DNA of 64,000 nt from contig JAQFWX010000068.1 in NCBI GenBank assembly GCA_027605045.1, positions 62,001 through 126,000 on the forward strand, in the 5' to 3' direction. The position numbers and the translations under genes are program-made. Below are positions 1-9,291 of the stretch, in pieces (position 1 is the stretch's first letter; each line of letters opens with the position of its first letter). Source of the stretch: Phallus indusiatus. Lineage: Eukaryota; Basidiomycota; Agaricomycetes; Phallales; Phallaceae. Under the pieces are notes generated by a model. That model did not search any database. It saw only the letters and a list, made by a program, of their open reading frames with translations, and was not told the origin of the DNA.

Positions 1-82
1 AGTTCAACGCGACTTGCACCTAAATTTTTGTTTTCCCGGATGGCTTTGACAATCCCCGAGGGTTAATGGATGACGATGCGTG

Positions 83-89
83 TATAAAA
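83..89 (+). promoter_or_regulatory. TATA box of the KRE9-like gene
   Basis: TATAAAA lies about 90 bp upstream of the ATG at 176, a normal distance for a fungal core promoter. It is the only clear TATA-like match in the short upstream stretch available. Confidence 0.6.
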
Positions 90-175
90 GACACGATTGC
101 GAGCTCTGGTTTTCAGTTCATTCTCAGTTTCACGACTGTTAAGTACTACAACCTCTACGTCTTTACGTTCTCATC

Positions 176-793
176 ATGTTTTCCGTACGATCTCTGTTCA
201 CGCTCACGGGCTTAATTTCGCTTGCAGTGTCAACGCCGGTGAATGTCCAAAGAGAGGTCTTTGATCCCCCAGTTCTTGTTCCCAATGCCAATACCGTCTG
301 GCAAGCCGGGACCGTACAGACGGTGAGTTCCGAGCCATTACTTCACATTAAGTACGACCTCGGCTGATACGCCCGTCTTTACCAGGTGGTTTGGTTCGTA
401 CATAATTAGTTTCATGACCAAAATAGTTCAAATTATCTAACTAATTCTCGGTAGGAATACCTCAACCCTTCCCGAAGGAATCAGTAACCTGGGTGAAATT
501 ACCTTGAGAATTCAAAATAACGGGACATTTGGTAATATACTATGCAAAATTGTTTGGTTTGTCGAGACCAACTGAAATGTATTGTATAGGATCAGTCATT
601 GCTGATGGCTTCCCTCTCCTGGCAGGAAGCCAAGCCGTACTGCTTCCAGCCGACCTGGAAACACGGGATGACTATTTCATAATCCGTAAGAAGCCTCTCG
701 AAGTAATGGAACTGAATTTGTCTGATTCTAAACCTCATAGTCTTTGGTGATTCTGGCAACACTAGCCCTGACTTCACGATCCTAGCGGCTTAA
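176..793 (+). CDS. Secreted KRE9/KNH1-like (Ser/Thr-rich GPI-anchored family) cell-wall protein, 126 aa
   Basis: I read five exons: 176-322, 386-393, 455-531, 590-685 and 741-793, all with GT-AG borders, giving 126 residues. Residues 1-20 (MFSVRSLFTLTGLISLAVST) look like a cleavable signal peptide, so the product should be secreted. The mature part starts with FDPPVLVPNANTVWQAGTVQ and later has the FGDSGNTSPDFTI block, the usual opening and closing motifs of the KRE9/KNH1-like Ig-fold domain linked to beta-1,6-glucan and cell-wall assembly. There is no long Ser/Thr-rich tail and no GPI signal, so this is a minimal one-domain member that may be soluble in the wall. Exon 2 is only 8 nt and supplies the conserved V-W after TVQT. 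Without it the frame is lost. The family call is firm; the exact role is not known. Confidence 0.85.
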
Positions 794-1409
794 TACTAGT
801 TGCTTGTTAGGAAATCTTATGAACTTTGCCTCAAGATCTATGTAAATAAAGTGAATGATGATGCACATATCCATTTGCAATACCAAGTCAGAAAATAGGA
901 ATTTTTGAAAAAACGTGGGTATATAACCTTGGCAGTAAAAACTATCTTCAATCTACGGACGTTGGTTTTGACTTCTGGGTTTGTTATCTTGCCGTTTACG
1001 GGCCACTCAGCGTCACGACACCATCTTCCAGACTTCAGCTTCAACTTCGGACTCCAGACTCCATGCTCACTAGCTCATTTATTTTCGCGATCTCAGCAAA
1101 CCACATGATTCTGTTCAAAGTTAATAGTACAACGACGATCTATTACCACCTCGGAAACAAGCGGGAATTTATTTGAACTTTCGATGGTGGAGTTATCAGC
1201 TTTGAATATAAGATTGTTACAATCCATGCTGTTCTGGTTGGTTCGTTTGTAAATTATTTAATGACATTGAGCGCTGGCGCACTGTCATAGTACTAGAAGA
1301 GAATTATATGACGTAGTCTATTTGAAGGTGCTGCATGGCGTCAATTGTGGCAAGTGTAGCCATTTTCGCCATAGTACGAGTTGAATTATCGCTTAAAGAA
1401 GTAATACCG
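794..1409. other. Intergenic, no gene recognised
   Basis: Only short overlapping ORFs on opposite strands are present (838-1108), with no start context, introns or recognisable motif. I see no gene, RNA or repeat here. Confidence 0.5.
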
Positions 1410-1607
1410 CCTAACATTCAGACAGCTCGCTCTGCTGAAAAAAAAAATAGAAATGGATTGTTGCTCGAACTTGTTGAAACTTGACAGAGCGTGTATATAT
1501 TCCTAATACGAAAAAAGAATTTTCCCGGAAAGAGAACAATTTAAATAAACAGAAGTTTACGGGTGAAGTAGTTACATCTACAGCCCCAACTATACTAGTT
1601 TGTGCAT

Positions 1608-2193
1608 TTACTTGGACGAGATGTTCGAAGGCACCTTGACCCAAGGCCAAGGCGCACTCCCATCAACTCCCTCCGTAACAGCGTCAGGCCACGTACTATC
1701 GTCGAAAGAGAAGCTGATATAGTCCGAGGGGAAATTCGCATGATTGAGCGCCTTCCAAGCAGTGTCGCTGGCAACGATCTGCGTAGTTCCATCGTCGTAC
1801 GTTATTTCGATCTTGGCTAGTAATCCAGCCGGATTAGGAGTGGAACCCGCGTTCACCGCCGTTACAGCTATAAGTACCCCGTATTTAGAATCCACGGGAA
1901 CGCAGTAAGACTGCGCAATGGTGAAGTTGTTGCCCGTTCCTACTTGGGTCTCGTTGACGTACAGAGTGTAGGAGTCATCGACTGCGATCAAGATTTTTGC
2001 ATAGACAGGAGACACTCCGTATGGGTTTCGAATGAAACGACGGAAGGCTCTTGGACCTGGGGGGACATTTCCTCCAGGACTTTTGAGTTCATTGGTCCAG
2101 ATCCATTGAGGGCCGGTAAAGTCTAATGCTATTAGTGGATAAGATGAATGTCAAGAATGCGAAATTACAATGAGAATGAACAGACTGACCCAT
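1608..2193 (-). CDS. Galactose-binding-like (lectin-like) domain protein, copy 1, 174 aa
   Basis: Exon 1 is only ATGG (2193-2190). A 61-nt intron with GTCAGT donor follows, and exon 2 runs 2128-1608. The spliced start reads MALDFTGPQWIWTNELK, so there is no signal peptide and the protein is probably cytosolic or unconventionally released. The single domain carries the family landmarks WIWT, PPGPRAFRRFI, AKILIAVDDSYTLYVNE, NPAGLLAKIEITYDDGT, DTAWKALNH and FSFDDSTWPDAVTEGVDG..PW. This pattern resembles galactose-binding-like jelly rolls such as the N-terminal domain of GH78 rhamnosidases; sugar binding is inference. It ends SNISSK-stop, where copy 6 reads on into a Cys-rich tail, and downstream bases still resemble that tail. 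Its mirror copy is at 57742-58329. Confidence 0.8.
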
Positions 2194-2250
2194 TGTAGTA
2201 GTATTAAGAGATTGGGAGATGGTGATGAGTTCGCCCGTCTTGCTGCTCGG

Positions 2251-2258
2251 TATTTATA
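2251..2258 (-). promoter_or_regulatory. TATA box of lectin-like copy 1
   Basis: TATAAATA on the minus strand, about 60 bp upstream of the ATG, followed by the GAGCAGCAAGAC stretch that is shared with copies 2, 8 and 9. Confidence 0.65.
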
Positions 2259-2269
2259 CCCTCAGACCA

Positions 2270-4190
2270 ATTGTTGATTTTTTAACGAAGTCCCGATTAT
2301 TGGAGAATATTTCTGAGGACGAAAGGTGCCGGTTCCACGTAGCAGGAACGTAGAGGTCCGCAAATACCTTAGAAGCGAGCCCAGCAATGCCAAAAAGATG
2401 TACCTTTGTTCATGTATAAGACCTGTCAAAGGTCAACGTTCAACTTAGACCGATAAGCCATTGGTTGAAGTCGGATGATTCGGTTCTAAGTTCCAACCCA
2501 AGTTGAATTATTACTGAGACGGATAATTTCTAATTCACGGATTCAGCCTAAACTAGTTTTGACTCGACCGAGGACAACGGAGGTCTCTTAGACATGTCAA
2601 TCAAGGAAAAGACAATAATGCGGTTCGAATATTTTGAGGGTAATAGCGAGTGCTAGCTCTCACCGCCTAAGACACGCTGTCCCTCAAAATTCATGTAAAG
2701 TCGGACCTTCGACTGTACCGTGAAACAATTGAAGAGGATATGTTTTAGCCCATCATGACAAGCAAGCTCCTAGGTACCCGGGGCCTCGCTGTCGTGTCAA
2801 AAACTACAAGAAAAATTGTCATATGCAGAAATTACAAGGATCTTTGCACATAAAGGCAACATGCCAAATTTTTGCGCGTTTGAAAAGCTTGAACTAGAAT
2901 AGGCACATTTCAGTTCGGTTGTGCTAGTCCGTTTTTGGAGCTTGACGGCTCATCGCGGTTAAGTTCAACTGTAATGGTTCGAAGGAGGCATAATGATTGT
3001 TGGGCCACCTATGTGTATCCCGTGCACGAATGTGAACTAGAAAATCCCGAACATGGTAAAACAACAGGAAATAGCATAAACTTGAACGTATTCTATAACA
3101 TACACATACAGTATGTTTCCCAAATAACATGATCCACTTGGCGCCAAGTGGAACCCCATTCAGTATTCTGAAGGATCTCTCTCAACTCCACTTTCGGTTC
3201 CTGAACGGAGTGGACCTGGGTCCGAGACTTAAACCGAACTTGGTTTTGGCGGCTCCAAACTGAATTGTGACTATCACTAAATAAACACCGTCCAAGTTGT
3301 CCTTGCACTGTGGAATGATTCAAGCGGTTTACTTGAAAGTGCCTGGCAATTTCGTTCTTGTCAAAGCAATGTTCCTTCATTGTCGATGTGTCCCCTGTAA
3401 TGCTGTCAACTCCTCAGTCATTGAGTCCTCCTGGATCCTCCGAAACATTACTATCACCTCAATCGCATATTCTGAGCTTAAACTATTATCAAGTTATTTG
3501 AATCAGGCCAAAATAGACTAAGAATATACGCACGTTGACACACGCGTTAAAATTTGATCCGTCAACGCGTCAGCGTTTCAACGCGCTTCAATCTATATGT
3601 CGGACCGCCACCACTAGTACAAGGACGATACGTACTCGCGAACCAACCCAAGTTCAACTCTCTGTGTTCAGGTTGTGATATAGACCAGCCAAGTACCTCT
3701 CGAAGTAATTTGAAATTCATGTAAGTATTCGTTGGCTCGGAACTGAAGTAGACAAGACAAACCTGTGAATTTTATAAGTACCTATGTCTTTTTTCCGGAA
3801 CTGTTCATGTTGATTCAGTTTTTTGAGGTTCAAGTTTCAAGAAATAGTGTATGTCCACTGCCGACGGTGCCTTTGATCGTGAACGGGCTCAGGAACACTC
3901 CGTGGCGGTGCTTGCTTGACAACATAAAAAGAGCTCATGCCCAAATAAGTTAAGGTTAATTACGGGATTTTAACTGATTTTGTTACTATTAGAGTTTGAG
4001 CGTCGACTCGTATGTTTGACACAGATTCCGATTTGCATCTAAGCGGAAGTATCTCCAGTCCTTCAGAGAATGTAGTAGGGAAGAATACCGTATGGTCGTA
4101 AAACTCACGAGTTGTTAGCTGAAATACAGTTGGTCTCTCATTATTGCCCTTGTAGTCTAGTACTCGACGGTAATGACGATCTGGACTTGG
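2270..4190. other. Duplicated intergenic DNA between copies 1 and 2
   Basis: This is non-coding duplicated DNA. It recurs near 9300-10800 and, reversed, in the right arm (23900-25400 and 56373-56519). Apart from the small ORF at 3093-3380 I see no gene. The stretch at 2780-2810 is the site at which the nested LTR/copia inserted in the mirror arm, so it gives the empty-site sequence. Confidence 0.6.
3093..3380 (-). other. Small conserved ORF with helix-turn-helix-like segment (possible transposase relic)
   Basis: This 95-codon ORF is almost unchanged in the mirror arm (24826-25062), but no open copy survives in the third segment near 10200-10450. Residues 8-30 (NEIARHFQVNRLNHSTVQGQ) resemble the recognition helices of psq/CENP-B-type transposase DNA-binding domains. 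No catalytic domain follows. It may simply be conserved because the duplication is recent. I cannot assign a function, and coding status is doubtful. Confidence 0.25.
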
Positions 4191-4193
4191 TAA

Positions 4194-4216
4194 ATTTTTG
4201 ACAGATTGTCAACATC
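4194..4216 (+). promoter_or_regulatory. Conserved upstream motif of copy 2
   Basis: TTGACA-GAT-TGTCAA, a short inverted repeat followed by CATCG, lies about 250 bp before the ATG. Related blocks lie 240-280 bp upstream of copies 4, 5, 6 and 8. It is a candidate transcription-factor site, although shared ancestry of the duplicated promoters could also explain it. Confidence 0.4.
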
Positions 4217-4375
4217 GCCTATTTTCCTTGAGCACTCAACACGGGTGAGCTGGCAAGACACCAAAATCTTCTAAGCGATACAGAGCTTCGGTACCTTGTT
4301 TACAACGAAGTGATTGATTTCAATTTCAGTTTCAATAATAATTATTTTCCGATAGTCTAAGTGCGCACCTGGGGG

Positions 4376-4382
4376 TATAAAT
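4376..4382 (+). promoter_or_regulatory. TATA box of lectin-like copy 2
   Basis: TATAAAT in the context GGGGGTATAAATGCCGAGCA, 83 bp upstream of the ATG. The same block is mirrored before copy 8. Confidence 0.7.
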
Positions 4383-4464
4383 GCCGAGCAGCAAGACCTT
4401 AGATTTCAGACCAGTGCGAGTCCATTCACAGCATTTTACTACTCTTTCAATCTCTTTCTAAACC

Positions 4465-5055
4465 ATGGGTGAGTTCATTCACTCTATTTCTAAATTTCGA
4501 AACGATCTCATACTCATTACCTTGTTCATCCCCTTTGCAGCCTTAGACTTTTCCAACTGTAACTGGATTTGGACCAACGAGTTACCAAGTCCTGGAGGAA
4601 ATGTTCCCCCAGGCCCAAGAGCCCTCCGTCGTACCATTCCAACTCCCGACAAATTGACCCCCGTTTCTGCTAAAATCCTCATCACATGCGATAATGTCTA
4701 CACTTTATTTGTCAACGGGATTAAAGCAGGGGAGGGTAACTACTTCCCCACCGCACAGGCTTATAACGTTCCTCTACATTCCAAACACTCTACAGTCATA
4801 GCTGTTTACGCCGTGAACGTTCAGCTCAATCCGCCCGCCCCGGGTAATCCTGCTGGATTATTAGCCAAGATTCAAGTGACGTACAGCGACGGAAGCGTGC
4901 AAACTTTCGTCACCGATTCATCTTGGAAGGCCCTGAACAATGACAAGATTCCGGTCGATTTCAACAGGCCGTCTTTCGACGATGGACACTGGCCTAACGC
5001 TGTTACCGAGGGAGTCGATGGTAGTAGTCCTTGGGGCGTTATCAAGTTGCCTTAG
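4465..5055 (+). CDS. Galactose-binding-like (lectin-like) domain protein, copy 2, 172 aa
   Basis: Exon 1 is ATGG (4465-4468), the intron is 4469-4540 and exon 2 is 4541-5055. The spliced protein starts MALDFSNCNWIWTNELPSPG. The 72-nt intron is a multiple of three and has no in-frame stop, so an unspliced message would be read straight through. That would add 24 residues containing the hydrophobic stretch LILITLFIPF, resembling a signal peptide. The same is true of copy 8, but copies 4 and 9 have stops in this intron. The domain landmarks are the same as in copy 1, with AKILITCDNVYTLFVNGIK and PSFDDGHWPNAVTEGVDG. It ends GVIKLP without a tail. A cytosolic carbohydrate-binding protein is inferred from fold-level resemblance only. 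Confidence 0.82.
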   Translation: MGEFIHSISKFRNDLILITLFIPFAALDFSNCNWIWTNELPSPGGNVPPGPRALRRTIPTPDKLTPVSAKILITCDNVYTLFVNGIKAGEGNYFPTAQAYNVPLHSKHSTVIAVYAVNVQLNPPAPGNPAGLLAKIQVTYSDGSVQTFVTDSSWKALNNDKIPVDFNRPSFDDGHWPNAVTEGVDGSSPWGVIKLP

Positions 5056-5535
5056 AGTAGCTGTAAATCCGCCCGGTTTGTGGGAATAACTAGTTTTAAT
5101 AACCCCTACGATAGCTTTCCCTTTTTTTGCTCCTGTTTTCTCGAATATTTTGTTATGTATGGTTGATAAAACGAGCGACGATTTCAGCGAACATAGAACT
5201 TTCGATGATATAAGTTATTAATATAAAGAGATCTAGGGACGGTTACACGTCGTAGAATCCAATCATTGCCCAGCCTCTTTTATTCAAAAAAAAATAGTAT
5301 CACGAAGGCGATCTTTTGAAGTTGTGAAGCAGGTAGCGAGTCGGAAGCAAGTGGTCGAGCCGAAATGGTCACGAAATGTCACACGAATGAACATTGCCGT
5401 TTGTCTACGTCGACGAAGATGATCGCGCGGAATTATGCCCAAATAGCGGAGCTAGTAAATGTCTGAGACATTTACTATTTTTATGCCCTATTGTATTCCT
5501 CAGTGCCAGCGGTAATACCCCACCAGCAACGCACA

Positions 5536-6143
5536 ATGCCTCCAGATCAAACATCCATGGACTCCAGCTCTGGTAAAAAGATCCTTCCCGCTATAATACC
5601 TGGCTTGAGAGCCTTGGAATCAGACATCCGTAAGCAAAAAACGCTAAGAATTAAAAGTTCTTAATCTAATCGACTCGGACAGTTCTCTCGCCCAAAGTCA
5701 TCGAACGCCTCAAGGCATTCGAATACGTACCATACTCAGCGTTACTTCCTGGCGCAAGAGACCCAGGCTCATCAGTCCGACCGTTTTTCAAAACCGAGCG
5801 TGAAATATCTTGTGTCGATTGGTACACCGCGTCCCGCATCGCTGAGACACGTATGGAGGTGTATCACGACGCGGAACACGCAGCGGCACTGAAGGCGCAT
5901 CATGATGTCGTCCAGAAGCTATATTTCACATACGATTGGTCGGTCGTGTTGCAATATGATATCAATCAGCGGTTAGCCTGGGAGAATAATCCGAGCATCG
6001 ATATATCCACATTGGATCAAGACGCTTTTAATATGTTGGTCACTATACAGATTTGCAAAGGGAGTCGTGTAGATTCACGTTCGTTGGAGGGGGACGAGAC
6101 GCCGCAAAAATATCGACGCGTGTACACTTCTCGCAGAAGCTAA
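5536..6143 (+). CDS. Unknown 184-aa protein (gene X), possibly mobile-element derived
   Basis: Two exons, 5536-5629 and 5683-6143, join in frame across a 53-nt intron with GTAAGC donor. The start MPPDQTSMDSSSGKKILPAI is followed by PGLRALESDI and then, after the intron, VIERLKAFEYVPYSALLPGA. The C-terminal half is His-rich and helical (YHDAEHAAALKAHHDVVQKL, then LQYDINQRLAWENN). I recall similar blocks in basidiomycete proteins near transposons, but I cannot name the family. A broken mirror copy lies at 22082-22700, and only leader sequence survives at 12530-12720. This is the only intact copy in the window. No catalytic motif is visible. Confidence 0.55.
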
Positions 6144-6780
6144 CATGAACGTACGGACGGTTGCCTGGCACACGCACTCATAACTCGGCGGATTGATATT
6201 TTTCATTCGTAACACTTCCTTTGAACGTCGATAGTTGCCAAGTTGATATAAAGAATAGTACTAATAATAAGCAGACAAAGAAGCAGGGCGAGCCGATGTA
6301 CTGTACATTGACACGGGGATGTAATTAATAAAGGCTCTTCTTGATATGACTTTTCTTCAAAAACCTCGGATATGGAACAAACGAGCTCAATTGCGGTCCA
6401 AGTAGATGTAATGACTACAGGAGTGAATTTAAAGTATCGCACTTGTTAAGAAACAAGGAGAGCACAAGCCAGCGTTAGCGAATGATGGCGAAACCAACAG
6501 CTGAGAGAGAGTCTCGGGGGTGTTTTGATGGGTACCTGCTGTTACGATGTCTAGTTGTATTCATCTAATCAATCGATGCTATACATGCGTTGAGCACACA
6601 GTTGGATTTTTTAGTGGCCTATTAGTTCACGTCAACGATAGGATTTTTAATTAAGAAAAAAGAGGAGACGTGCAAAGGACGCAGGAGCTCAGCAGGCGCT
6701 CAGGCTTCCGCCTTTTCTGCATACACTACGATAACAGCACGTTAAGACACTAAAAAGACACGCTCAAAATCACATGCTTT
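6144..6780. other. Intergenic; start of a direct duplication
   Basis: From about 6380 the sequence is repeated in the same orientation from about 12770. I see no gene in the stretch itself. Confidence 0.5.
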
Positions 6781-8107
6781 GACGATATTCGATGCCTGCA
6801 GCCTTCCGCTTTCGAGAAACGTTGATAGTCTGGTATTGAGTGATCCAGTCAGTTCCAACTGCTACCAAGTGTGAACAACATACTGATTGCAAGAGAAACG
6901 AGTTGGTTTGTGTTAGAAAAAAAGGGGAGTTAGGGAAACGCTATCCACGCGTTTAGTCACGATGATTGGGTTTTGTGCCCATACCTATCATCAATGGATT
7001 AGAAAAATACAGTATTAAGGTCACACATATATCATATATACCTGGGCTTGGTCCAAATCGGCCCAGCTATGCCACCAAGCCCTTCCAGGCTTCTAGAGAG
7101 CGTTCGCAAGAGGTGGCTGACTTTCGGACGTCGGAACGCTGACTAGTTTGTTGCCCATGTCCGTTTGAGTAATCGAGAGTGCTGACACAAAAACATAAGA
7201 CTTGAGAGTTTCATTCGGTACACAGCAAGGCACTTACATTAAAAATATCTCTTGCAAGCCGGTCAACACTACAAGCTACATCGAAATAACGTGTTTCGAG
7301 ACTAAAAACGTGCTCGTTGAGTATCTTCGTCTTCGTTTGGAACACCACGTTTGAGGAGACTGATTCCGGAGCTGCTTTTGCAACGTGGGCGCGGAGTAGG
7401 TTGAGACTAATAAACAATGTTCAAAGGCGGATATAAAATGATTATTCATGCTTACACCAAAGTCGCTCCCGATAATCAACCGCAGGCCTTCGTTTTGGAA
7501 TATGAATGGGTCTTCGCATATTAGCCAACGCTGGTGCATGTACTTCACTAAACGATCACCTGAAAAGACAATCATGAGATAAGATAAGATTCCTTTACGA
7601 GCTTTCATACCTTCGTCGTCTGAAGAAGCGGGAATCTGCGACAGCGGAAGAGCAGGTACGATAGTCTGCGAATTATTATGCACAATCTGTTCCACAAACT
7701 GTTGGAATTCGTAATACGACCTCGAAATGTCCGATACGTTTGGCCCGTGAAATTCGGAGGATTATTCTGATCATACCAAAAAAAACAAATTAGAATGAGG
7801 GAAAGAGCTCCACAAGCAAGTCAATCAAACCTAGCTGTGCATTGAACTTGATAAGAATGTTGCATCTGTTTCTGTCTAGATCTGTTATCCACACACGGAC
7901 GTACGGCTCAACTCTTTCGAAAGACTGTCCGTTTGAGGTTGTATTGGCTGACGGTGAGATTAGGCCTAATTCTGGTTGACCGTAAACTTGTGGTGTATAA
8001 CCAAAGAGACCTGGAACAAGACAAAGATAGTCGGAATTAGAGAAGAAAGAACAATAAATACAGAGAAACAGACCTTTCCTGACAGCGACACCCAAGTCCA
8101 TCACTCG
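6781..8107 (-). pseudogene. VPS17-like sorting nexin pseudogene, copy 1
   Basis: Exon-like blocks read from the right on the minus strand. These are MDLGVAVRKG then LFGYTPQVYGQPELG..., YVRVWITDLDRNRCNILIKF, NNPPNFTGQTYR, SRSYYEFQQFVEQIVHNNSQ, TIVPALPLSQ, GDRLVKYMHQRW..., EDPFIFQNEGLRLIIGSDFG and VFSLETRYFDVACSVDRLAR. This is the PX-domain to BAR-domain order of Vps17, the fungal retromer sorting nexin that binds endosomal phosphoinositides. A one-base shift separates the NFTGQTYR frame from the SRSYYEFQ frame inside the PX domain. The RW-RICEDPF junction has lost residues, and the C-terminal BAR part is scrambled. It is therefore a decayed copy; the working host VPS17 is presumably elsewhere. 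Confidence 0.7.
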
Positions 8108-8109
8108 GT

Positions 8110-8600
8110 GTCAATGACTGCTGTTTCAGAGTATGAAGAAGACTCGACTAAGGATTCAGGGTAGCTGGTGCAACTGAACTACCAAATCCTGAACTTGAGC
8201 TGAGCGGGTCGTAGTGTCATAGAGTGGACGAGGAGAGAAACGGGGGATGAACGTTGTGCCTCAGCCGAGCGCTTATTGTTGTGTGTATGACCCCTCCGAG
8301 AAGTCACTGGCTTGCCAAGTTGCTAGTTCAATATCTGCATCCTCCTCCGACGTCACTGTCGCGCACCTGGGCACCATCACCACCCTGATTATCATCATCT
8401 CTTACAAGATCTATATTTCAAAATCGATTTTCGTTAGACCGAACCATCGAAATTGGGCGCTGAAAACTTTGTTGGACTGGTTGACAGAGCGTGAATACAT
8501 ATATGTTTGTATGTATATACATCCTAATACGATCTCGGAAGGATAAGTACAGTTTGAATTCTACGGGTAAAGCTGGATTTAGTAATTACATCTACATCCG
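8110..8600. other. Intergenic, duplication boundary
   Basis: Similarity to the 12.8-14.9 kb copy fades around 8290. The remaining stretch has short ORFs only and nothing I recognise. Confidence 0.4.
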
Positions 8601-8627
8601 CAACTGTACTTTGTGGATTTACAAGGA

Positions 8628-9222
8628 TCACTTGGGCGACGAGGTTTCCAAAGGCACGTGCGCGTTGATCCAAAACCAAGGCGCACTCCCATCAACACCC
8701 TCCGTAACGGCGTCAGGCCAGTCACTATCATCAAAAGAGAAGTTGATATAGTCTGGGGGTACGTAGGGATGATCAAAAGCCTTCCAACAACTATCGCTAA
8801 CAATGATCTGCGTAGTTCGATCGTCGTACGTTATTTCGATCTTGACTAGCAACCCAGCCGGACTATCAATGGGACGCGCGTTCACCGCCGTTACGGCTAC
8901 GAGTACACCGTATTCTGAATCCACGGGAATGCAGTAAAACTGTGCGTTTTGGACGTTGTTACCCGTTCCTACTTTTTTCTCATTGACGTATAGAGTGTAA
9001 GCGCTATCGGCTGTGATCAAGATTTTTGCTTGGACCGGAGTCACTCCGTATGGGTTTCGGATAAAACGACGAAAGCCTCTTGCACCTGGGGGAACATTTC
9101 CTCCAGTACTACTTGTTAATTCCTTCGTCCAGATCCATTGAGGGCCGGTAAAGTCTAACGTTGTGGATAGAAGTGAATGTCAAGAAGTGGAATCTACAAC
9201 GAGAAGGAACAGACTAACCCAT
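8628..9222 (-). CDS. Galactose-binding-like (lectin-like) domain protein, copy 3, 176 aa
   Basis: Exon 1 is ATGG (9222-9219). The usual acceptor AG is mutated here, but an AG six bases further in (GTTAG, exon 2 from 9154) keeps the frame and gives MDFTGPQWIWTKEL instead of MALDF. Exon 2 ends at 8628. Domain landmarks are intact: AKILITADSAYTLYVNEKKV, DSPAGLLVKIEITYDD, SFDDSDWPDAVTEGVDG. The protein stops after TSSPK. Immediately past the stop another frame reads PCKSTKYSCGCRCNY, the same Cys-rich tail as in copy 6, so the tail was lost by a TGA plus a small indel. Confidence 0.75.
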
Positions 9223-9283
9223 TGTTAGTATTAAAAGATATCGATTGGGGGATGGTGATGAGTTCGTCCGTCTTACTGCTCAG

Positions 9284-9291
9284 TATTTATA
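9284..9291 (-). promoter_or_regulatory. TATA box of lectin-like copy 3
   Basis: TATAAATA on the minus strand, about 62 bp upstream of the ATG. Confidence 0.6.

Larger units (their letters stand above)
1410..6143. repeat. Left arm of a large inverted segmental duplication
   Basis: This stretch recurs in reverse order and orientation as 58600-57268, 56519-56368 and 25402-22082. The gene order (lectin-like copy 1, intergenic ORF, lectin-like copy 2, gene X) is mirrored as copy 9, the same ORF, copy 8 and a broken gene X. Copies 2 and 8 are almost identical in protein sequence and both give 172 aa. The right arm is split by the transposon nest. The end points are estimates by eye. Confidence 0.85.

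Noticed and set aside
1608..1820. Open frames antisense to the lectin-like genes (also at 8613-8849, 58117-58347 and 18837-19205) that look conserved between copies
   Set aside because: They are shadows of the real genes; their similarity follows from conservation of the sense strand.
4479..4685. Antisense ORF beginning MMRILAETG repeated at 11321, 20204 and 23405
   Set aside because: Same reason: it recurs only because the lectin-like coding strand is conserved.
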